Below are positions 57,041 through 64,000 of a stretch of DNA of 64,000 nucleotides, in pieces; the stretch's first letter is position 1, and each line of letters begins with the position of its first letter. Location of the stretch: assembly GCF_000002075.1 (NCBI RefSeq), contig NW_004798036.1, positions 169,240 to 233,239 on the forward strand, in the 5' to 3' direction. This stretch comes from Aplysia californica (lineage: Eukaryota > Mollusca > Gastropoda > Aplysiida > Aplysiidae). A program made the translations under genes and the position numbers. The notes under the pieces are model-generated. The model was not told where the DNA came from, searched no databases, and saw only the letters and a list, made by a program, of their open reading frames with translations.

Positions 57041-58640
57041 ACGGCGCACCGGCAGTTGAATTTTAGTTGCCGCGGGGGGTTCCCCGCTGGGCGCCTTATC
57101 ACGTCGGGGTCATGGGGGTCAGCTCCCTGTCGTCGATCTGTCTGGGCCGACCTAATTTTTTGTACTTTTCAAAGTACAATTTAAGGTGTATCCTTGTATT
57201 TATGGTAATTCTCATTTAGTGCACCCAAAGCACGCATTTCTGCTCTTGAGACTAAAAAAAGAACGGACGTTGTAACTTGTCTGGTTATTTCGTTAGATGC
57301 GCTGGAGTCTGCAATGCTACATTGTAATTTTTTGGGGACTAGCGTGAATGAAAAAAATCAATATCAAACAAAGGCATCGTCAAAATCTGTTAAACTTTTG
57401 GAACATGAACGACATAACATTGGTGCAGATACTCAGAAAAAATGGTATCTGCGCATATAATAGAAGGCTGTAATTTTACAATTTTATCCATCAGGCACAC
57501 AATTCGCTATGAAGTAATTCCTCCAAATACAACTTTATGTGTCTAATATAATCGTGAATATTCGCATATTTTCTCGAAAGTTTATAAAAGTTACCATGAA
57601 GTTTCTCTATGAAAAGTACAAATCGATTTTAGTGCTAGAATACATCTTCAACGTAGGTCTAATACATAAACAGTATCTGTTACACTCCAGAAATTCCTTA
57701 CTTTTCTTAAAACGCTAAGTCTAGGTTTTGTAAGTTGACTGAATAATAGGGATGACTTCTCGTAATTGGGTTATAAGAATAATTTCTAGCTTTCCAGGGA
57801 CACTGAATCAGCACCAGACTTTTCCAGCTTTTTTTTTCGTTTCTATGACCATTTGCAATAACTGACAATGTGACTGATTTCTTAACATTCATAATTGTGT
57901 CCGTGCATATTTCCTACACAAAAACTAAGAATGAATGTTTTAGCTGTCATTTTTTAAATTCCATACAAGAAGTTTATCTCTACCCATGTATCTACACGGT
58001 TTTGTGGTTTTTTAAATCGCTTATATTATATCTTTTTAGTTGTATGCAGGCTGCCACAGACATAGCATGATTCATGAACAAACGCAGAGTAACTTTCTCT
58101 TGTTTAATAGTAAAATAAGAGCTAACGCTGATCGTCTTTAGTTAAAAAATGCAGATGTGCATCTTTCTTCTCTTATAACTTGACTATTACTACTCGTGCA
58201 GATTTAACATTTCTCATGGTAAAAGACATGATATTCGTAGTCAGTTTAACACAGATTTTGGAGAGATCTCTCGAGCCTTTTTTAAATTACCAATCATTTA
58301 TTCATAAGTTTGTAACTAAAATAGGACAAATTGGGTACTCTACAAACACTTGTCTAGAACAAAAACTAAGGCACAGAAACTAACCATTCTAACACAGAAT
58401 AAATCTCAAGACATGGAGCTTTTAGTACATCCGCGTAATGGTTTGCTATGTGGAATGGGGAAGAAGTTACATCGTTTTAAACATAGTCAAAAATGCGAAC
58501 TTCCTGACCGACACCGGCAAAGTCGCTTCAGGGCTCATTAACCCGGTGACCCCGAGCCGGGGAGCTCCGGCGGGCTGCTCAGTCACGCGAACTAAAAGTA
58601 ACGGAATCGGGCGAAAAGTGACGCCGTGTCTAGTACACAG
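57041..58640. repeat. Possible TIR element with GC-rich ends
   Basis: The left end CTACACGGCGCACCGG and TTTTAGTTGCCGCGGG has a rough inverse on the right (CGCGAACTAAAAG, GACGCCGTGTCTAG). Both ends are GC-rich, with AT-rich sequence between. Matching is partial and no target duplication was found. Confidence 0.35.
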
Positions 58641-58723
58641 TATACTGATTATATTGTAATATCTAGTTTTATCACTCCATTAACACCCAAATATACATAT
58701 ATGTAGAATTGAAGCTTACTCAC

Positions 58724-58936
58724 ATTATCCACCAAATTGGATGCTTCTTTCTTAAGTGACTCTTCATAATTCTTCTTCACGGATGATGATGGAAGGCTAC
58801 CATACAAAGGACTGTTGCTGTCTTTTATTTTCCAATGCAGATGGTAACGCAATTCTTTATAATTCTCACCGGACTCCAAAACTTCTATTCGCTTTAAAGC
58901 GAAAGAATCTTGGTTGTTCTGTATCTCCTTCCGCTG
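58724..58936 (-). CDS. Kinase gene exon: beta-3 lysine (N-lobe)
   Basis: 213 nt (71 codons) on the minus strand between acceptor CTCTTTTTCCAG and donor GTGAGTAAGC, phase 0 to 0. It reads QRKEIQNNQDSFALKRIEVL; the Lys of ALKR is the expected ATP-binding residue. A long polar segment follows, then KKNYEESLKKEASNLVDN, which leads into alpha-C in the next exon. The ~55-residue distance from Lys to the alpha-C Glu is long for a kinase. An internal GTGAGAAT after LES could be an alternative donor that would remove part of it. The glycine-rich loop and start codon must lie upstream and were not found. Confidence 0.75.
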
Positions 58937-59059
58937 CTGGAAAAAGAGGTAAATTTGTGCAGTTGAACAAATACTCCTCCAAGCATAGGTCAAGTTTCTT
59001 ACATATTTATTCACAGATCTTATCAGACACAAAAACAGTTAACCTAAATGGGAAAGCAG

Positions 59060-60140
59060 CTGCATTCTGAAACTAAAACTATCAAATCAGTTTCTCAAAT
59101 TTGTCATTGTTGTCTTTGCTTACACAGATAAACTATCCTGTTCTCAGACAAAACACTTGACTTGAGCAGTCTCCCTACCCCATTCTAGCTCCCTCTCTCT
59201 TCACTGCTCCTCATTCGGCCTCTCTACTCTCATCATCCTCCTCCTCTATCTCTTTCTCAGCATCCCCAGACTGTATCATATAAGTTCTCAATCAAAAGCA
59301 TATCCATCTAGGTGTACCTGGTAGGGCCTGCATAAAAACTGATTTCTAAAAAGGTTATGGAGTTATTTCAAGACGTCCTCAAGGAAATTATACTATCTTT
59401 AGATGAAACCGTGAGAATGCAGACAATGACAGTTAAATTTGGGAGTTTTAAGCTACTCCCCCTGAGCCGAGGGGTTACAATATTATGTGTCAATTTTTTC
59501 CTCTCGACTTGGGTTTTGAGTGTCCCATGTCAGAATCCCCGCAACTTCCTGCTGATTAGGAATTTAAGGTATACGCGAGACAAAAGATTAAGGAGTAGAA
59601 TACGATCAATGTATTTTTAAAACTTTCACCTGTTTGTCATCTTTCTATCTCCAACCCATCTACATAGGTCCAAACCTACCTGTCACTAACATTATCAACC
59701 TCCTCATGTGTCTGCTTACTTAGCTAATCCCGCACTTTGTCTTGATGCATAAGAATAGGTTAGCACCAGCACCATCACCTTGGTCATCCCCTTACATTCA
59801 TCATATTCAATGTCGGAATCATTGCTCTCAGCTCCTAGACCTTCTTCTCTATTCTAAACAACTCAATCGTCATCAACGTCAGTATATATGTCTTACTGCA
59901 AAGCCATGATTGTGATTGCTAATATTATTAACATGCTCATCATATATGCATATATTACATGCATACTAAATTACTGAAATACCGAGGATCTCGAACATTC
60001 CACCAGGAAAGAAAAACTTGTTTACAGAAACTAAAACTATCACATCAATTTCTCAAATTTATCATTTCAGTTTTTGCTCACTCAGATAAACTAGCCTGTT
60101 CTCAGACAAAACTTCTGTCTTGGTTAGCCTCCACACCCTG
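59060..60140. repeat. Direct duplication, copies ~960 bp apart
   Basis: 59,065-59,175 (GAAACTAAAACTATCAAATC ... CCTGTTCTCAGACAAAAC) recurs at 60,024-60,135. Between them lies unrecognised sequence with an 87-residue ORF (59,357-59,620) lacking motifs. Confidence 0.7.
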
Positions 60141-60177
60141 AAAGCAGAAATATACTTACACATATACAGCTATTACA

Positions 60178-60372
60178 TTATGGAAGGTTGTTTCCATCCT
60201 TGTCAAAAATTTTTTGGGACAGGGAATCCATATAAGTAACAATACCTCTGTATAACTTATAGAACTTCAGACGATCCTGCGAACGTGTATTGAAAAAAAT
60301 ATTCAGGATTGAGAGCATCATGACAATGTCTCTGTCCGAGGGATCCCTTACTGCAAGACTCAAAAATTCCAC
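60178..60372 (-). other. ORF of 64 residues, weak exon candidate
   Basis: Reads RDPSDRDIVMMLSILNIFFN, then DRLKFYKLYRG and ends KDGNNLP-stop, with a CTTGCAG just upstream. It overlaps a sequence repeated at 56.9 kb, which argues against a host exon. No domain recognised. Confidence 0.25.
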
Positions 60373-60970
60373 TTTAGAGTTCTACACTGTTCATTGAACA
60401 CTAAACCTTGGCACCCATTTTCTTTTCTTGCAGTAATAAAAATATTTTCATTCACATATATTGTCGGCCATATGATAAAAAGTCATAAACCCTAAAAGAT
60501 AAATTTTTCAGGAGAGAGAAAAAAACTGTTTCATTCTCTAAAAAATTACATACATAATGAAAGATGGGAGAGGCGTATCTGATTGGTTGAGACAAATCAT
60601 TTTGTGAAATGGTGCTTATAATGAGATAATTGGCTAGGTACATTGTTCTATCCCTTTTTTACTCCGATACATAGAACTAAGCTATCACACACTGCGGTCT
60701 ATTACGTCAAAAGCGTGCAGCGTGGTTTTCTAGAGGACAAATCCCCCTGCAGCTTTTCACAGCTTTCTTAGATATTAATAATGGTTTGTAGACCTGTAAG
60801 GGATAAAACATCAAATAGAATATTACACTGTCAGACAAAGAGAAAAGGGTCAAATAGAAACCGTTTTATCAGTTTATTACAGACATCGTCAAACTACTCT
60901 TGGCAATTTTTAGTACATTCTTACACATAAAAAGTATCCACATGACGACGTGTTCTTGTCACATTTATTC
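60373..60970. other. Non-coding stretch
   Basis: Nothing recognised. Confidence 0.35.
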
Positions 60971-60971
60971 A

Positions 60972-60974
<3 letters not shown>

Positions 60975-61036
<62 letters not shown>
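60975..61036. repeat. (CA)n microsatellite
   Basis: About 31 CA units. Confidence 0.97.
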
Positions 61037-61039
<3 letters not shown>

Positions 61040-61094
61040 GTGCACACAGTCAAATATATTTCAAAATACTTTCACAAATTGATGCTCTAACGTA

Positions 61095-62140
61095 TCATAA
61101 AAAACATGGGCCTACCGATTTAAGCCCTTGTAAATGTTGGTATCTTGTACTTGTGATAAGTCTTCTTTGTAAGTGTAGTGCAGGGGCAGTGGTGCGTGAT
61201 GGCATGTGGTTGCAGGGTTTGGGCATGTCTTGCCAGTCGTCACAGAAAACGAGCTTGTACTGAATATACCCTTGTGAGGAATAGCGGAGAGCTCGTATGT
61301 CACCCACCTTTGTGTCCCCGGCCTTTCTTCCTGGTCCAACGGTCAAGTATTCTTGTACTGATGAATATTTTCTGAAGGAAGTATAGTCTAGGCATTTGCC
61401 TTCCTATGGCTGAAGACTTTGGCACGCCAGTCTGAAGACATTAGCATAGTCCGAAGGTACGTGTATAAGAGCGTTTTCGAGGGATCACTCAATGACGCTA
61501 TGAACACTATCGAACTCCATTTGAGTGTGACTCTTTGTGAGATATTTCTGTTCTATTGTGATCTTGAACTCACGAACTAGAGCTGAGATGACACCGGCAA
61601 GTGTGGGGGTTTTATTTTGGTAAAGGCATCCATCACTGTACAGTATCATTCTGCCATAGGTTTTGGCAAGGGATCGTATGTAGTTAAGTCTATGATGCAA
61701 GTTGAAAATTCATCAGAAGTTAATCCGCCTTCCCCCTCATTCTAGACATAACATTTCACATCCCGGGTTACCATATTGTAGACAGTAAAGTTACGCACAG
61801 CAAGCTTTGTTCTATAGTACAGAGCGGGGGCCTTGAGCATGAGACACAACAAGACACATTGAAGATCCATGCAGACACAGCCCCCTCTGTCTGATGGTTC
61901 CTTTGTTTACGTCTCCAGGGTTATCTTTTTTTCTATTTCTTTCTCTAGCCTCGCTGCATCTTTGGTTTCTTTGTGAACTACCCACGCACCTTCCGTTACG
62001 TTGCCTGTTCGATACCCGAAGCAAAAGTCAGATTGGACTTTTTGGCTGGAACAATGCAAAATTATTTTGGTTAAATTCTTTCCTGAATAGGTTGAGCCCC
62101 ACAGTAGCTTGGTTTTACTTTCTACATTTTATTACGTAAA
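61095..62140 (-). mobile_element. DDE-type transposase relic (YSDGC family)
   Basis: Minus-strand pieces in order: FALFQPKKS; FCFGYRTGNVTEGAWVVHKE and KDAARLEKEIEKK; CMDLQCVLLCLMLKAPALYY with TKLAVRNFTVYNMVTRDVK; MILYSDGCLYQNKTPTLAGV; ITIEQKYLTKSHTQMEFDSV and HSVIE; VGDIRALRYSSQGYIQYKLV. The order DLQ...YSDGC...HTQME-x-DSVHS-x-IE matches a widespread family of invertebrate transposon proteins with an RNase H-like DDE core. At least four frames are used and one in-frame stop is visible, so it is dead. Superfamily name not assigned; TIRs not found. Confidence 0.75.
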
Positions 62141-63133
62141 GTCTATATACGTCCGTCAAACTTCTATACATTGGTTCCAAATACAACTTCAAGGAACTCT
62201 GTCTGCAATAATGACTGGGAACTTTTGGGAGACATTGTAGAAATTGCTCATTCAAGAATATTTTGGACTCTGCTGCTCTGTCGGAGTGTGAAGTAGACCT
62301 CAATGATTTGTTGTTTCTTTGCGTCGATCCTATTTGACGTTTGACAAACTGAAATCAAGTACTTCACTCACTGTTATTCTCAGGCTGTTCTTTCTGTTTT
62401 TGCGACTGCAAGGTGAGAGCTTCTAATATTTTGCCTCTGCTGAGGTGTTCCATTTTACACATAGTTTGGACAGAGTGTAGCAATACAATAAGTAATGGAA
62501 CTGTTGTGCTAGTGTGTAAGATAAAGGAAAAGGACGCGTTTTTAAGCTGTTCAAGAAAGCCAGTCAAATTATTATCCCTCCCCCAAAAGTGTGGCAGGAA
62601 ATCCTTTTATTTTTTTCCCCAAATTTTAGATTATTTTGGTTTGTTTAAACCCACCTCCCGGCAGAGTATCAAAGTCAATCACGAAGGCGAAAATTAAAAA
62701 CCCAAGACTTTTGAAGAAATTCTAGTTCTATGAGAATGAACCGTGTAATAATGTAACTATGAGACAGTATTCCCGTTAATGAGTCATGTAAAAGCCCATC
62801 ACAAATTCATCCTCTTAACAGTGCAATAAATCATTACCCCTTTGCCTACATCAGCTGGCCCAAGTGTGTGCATATTTTCGGCACATTTAAGAGACAACGT
62901 CATAAATGTCTCCTAGACGCAGACTTTAAGCACTGGACCGTGCGGTCATGCGGGTGCTCATAAAGCTCATATTATGCTGCCCAGCAGAGCATAGCTTGTG
63001 ATCTTGGGGCACCTGTAATTTGACGGCCTGCGAGTAAGGCACTTTGCGTTTTCTTGCTTTTTTCAATATTTAAATTTTGGAATTCGACAAAATAGTTCTT
63101 AAGCACAAGCAACTATTACCACAGATTCACTGT
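62141..63133. other. Non-coding stretch
   Basis: May include the decayed start of the transposase (LSRGKILEALTLQSQKQKE on the minus strand near 62,400). Otherwise nothing recognised. Confidence 0.3.
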
Positions 63134-64000
63134 TCACTAATCCCATAATCCATGAGGATCATAGGGGCGCATCATCAGGTGCCTCCATTTTCCACGGTTT
63201 TTTTGCAAGCGCCTGAGTTTGGGCGAAGGATTTCCCTGTCCACTCCGCAATGTTGTCGGTCCACCTCTTTCTTTGCCTTCATCTCTTTCTCTTCCCCTGC
63301 ACAGTTTCCTGATGATTGGTCTTGGATAGGCCAAACGATCTTCCTTCATGGCCATACCATTTCAGTTTTCTTTGTTTCACAGTAGACAGCAAGTCTTCAC
63401 TATGACTCATATGTTGTTTCACTCTACTGTGCACTTCCTCATTTGTGACATGGTAAGTGTATGAAAATGCCAAAGAGTCGTCTGAAGCACCTCATTTCGG
63501 CTGCTTGGACCTTCCTCTGAAGCTCTGCCATCAAGGTCCATGATTCACAAGCGTACAGGAGGACGGAGATAACGAGGTCACAGAGTGGTGTGAGTTTGGA
63601 ATAGACAGGAGACGTTTCTATCTTTCCATATTGGTCTTGAATTTGTAAACGCCCCTATTGTTTGTGCAATTCTTGCATGGACTTCTGGCTTGGATCCTTC
63701 TAGGCTGATGATAGCACCAAGGTACTTGAACTGGTCGACTGTTTCGAGCTGTTGACCACTGACCGTAATTCTGATTTTGATGGGTTCGTCACTATTTCTC
63801 AATATCTTTGTTTTCTCGGCACTAATTTCCATGCCGTATCTGGTTGATGTGTCATCCAGTCGTTTCACCAGTATGACGAGTTCTTCATTTCCAGCCAGTC
63901 CGTCAACGTCATAGGCAAACCTGAGGTTCGTGACATGTAAGCCCTTCTGTGTTTACTGCCAGTAAATCATTTTTGTGTGGTAGATGCGTTAGATATACAT
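63134..64000 (-). mobile_element. Third LINE family, C-terminal part, running off the right edge
   Basis: Minus-strand pieces: GMEISAEKTKILRNSDEPIK, then ITVSGQQLETVDQFKYLGAI and ISLEGSKPEVHARIAQT; later LLSTVKQRKLKWYGHEGRS and, in another frame, ENRGKWRHLMMRPYDPHGLW. These are the thumb and C-terminal segments of an RTE/Jockey-type LINE (EKTK ... FKYLG ... RKLKWYGH). It is distinct from the element at 48.5 kb, with at least two frame changes. The palm domain lies beyond position 64,000. Confidence 0.8.

Noticed and set aside
58438-58659. GC-rich stretch as a CpG-island promoter of the kinase gene
   Set aside because: It lies downstream of the 58.7 kb exon on the minus strand, so inside an intron, and may instead be the end of a TIR element.
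1-64000. LTR retroelements, retroviruses, Polintons, CRISPR arrays
   Set aside because: No long terminal repeats, integrase, capsid-type proteins or spacer arrays were recognised by eye.

Overview
The window looks like animal (metazoan) genomic DNA, most likely from a marine mollusc and probably a gastropod. It is AT-rich and intron-rich, has long dinucleotide microsatellites, and is crowded with LINEs, tRNA-headed SINEs, Tc1/mariner elements and short TIR elements. There are no operons, rRNAs or CRISPR arrays. The species call is inference; no database was searched. No LTR retroelement, retrovirus or Polinton was recognised.

One host gene can be supported. On the minus strand, short exons with consensus splice sites and compatible phases run from 58.9 kb down to 20.0 kb: 58,724-58,936; 56,326-56,407; 40,890-40,918; 39,555-39,612; 24,883-24,995; 23,389-23,461; 20,944-20,975; 20,020-20,148. 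Joined, they encode an atypical protein kinase domain with ALK, an alpha-C Glu, HRDIN...N and DVG instead of DFG, and a very short activation segment. Candidate downstream exons lie at 15.2, 13.0, 11.8 and 4.9 kb. Its first exon (glycine loop, start codon) is not visible. The gene spans at least 39 kb and its introns hold most of the repeats.

Layout: 1-4.8 kb has a LINE endonuclease fragment, a ~175-bp-period satellite array and a SINE tail. 5-15 kb has SINE B copies, a mariner carrying a nested TIR element, a perfect 27-bp hairpin and several inverted-repeat elements. 16.5-18.9 kb is a 5'-truncated L2/CR1-like LINE. 21.9-24.3 kb has a TIR element and a Tc1 relic. 25.7-31.5 kb is a near full-length I-type LINE (zinc-knuckle ORF1, EN, RT, RNase H) set between two TG/CA microsatellites and carrying an insertion derived from its own family. 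31.8-34.0 kb is an hAT-like TIR element into which SINEs have inserted in turn. 34-39 kb has a TIR element, TAG/CAG repeats, a 0.9 kb palindromic minisatellite and short palindromes. 41-44 kb has a mariner with an RTE tail nested in it, and another TIR element. 45.4-48.2 kb is a TIR transposon with a RAG1-N-terminus/ZAD-like zinc module. 48.5-51.6 kb is an RTE-type LINE. 52.9-58.6 kb has hAT-like repeats, a SINE and TIR elements. 59-62.2 kb has a local duplication and a DDE transposase relic. 63.1 kb to the right edge is a third LINE family.

The transposons form cooperating sets. The I-type LINE shares its 3' tail with two SINE families (A and B), and the L2-like LINE shares its tail with a third (C). 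This suggests two LINE machineries each moving their own SINEs. Most coding copies carry stops or frame changes; no element was shown to be intact.
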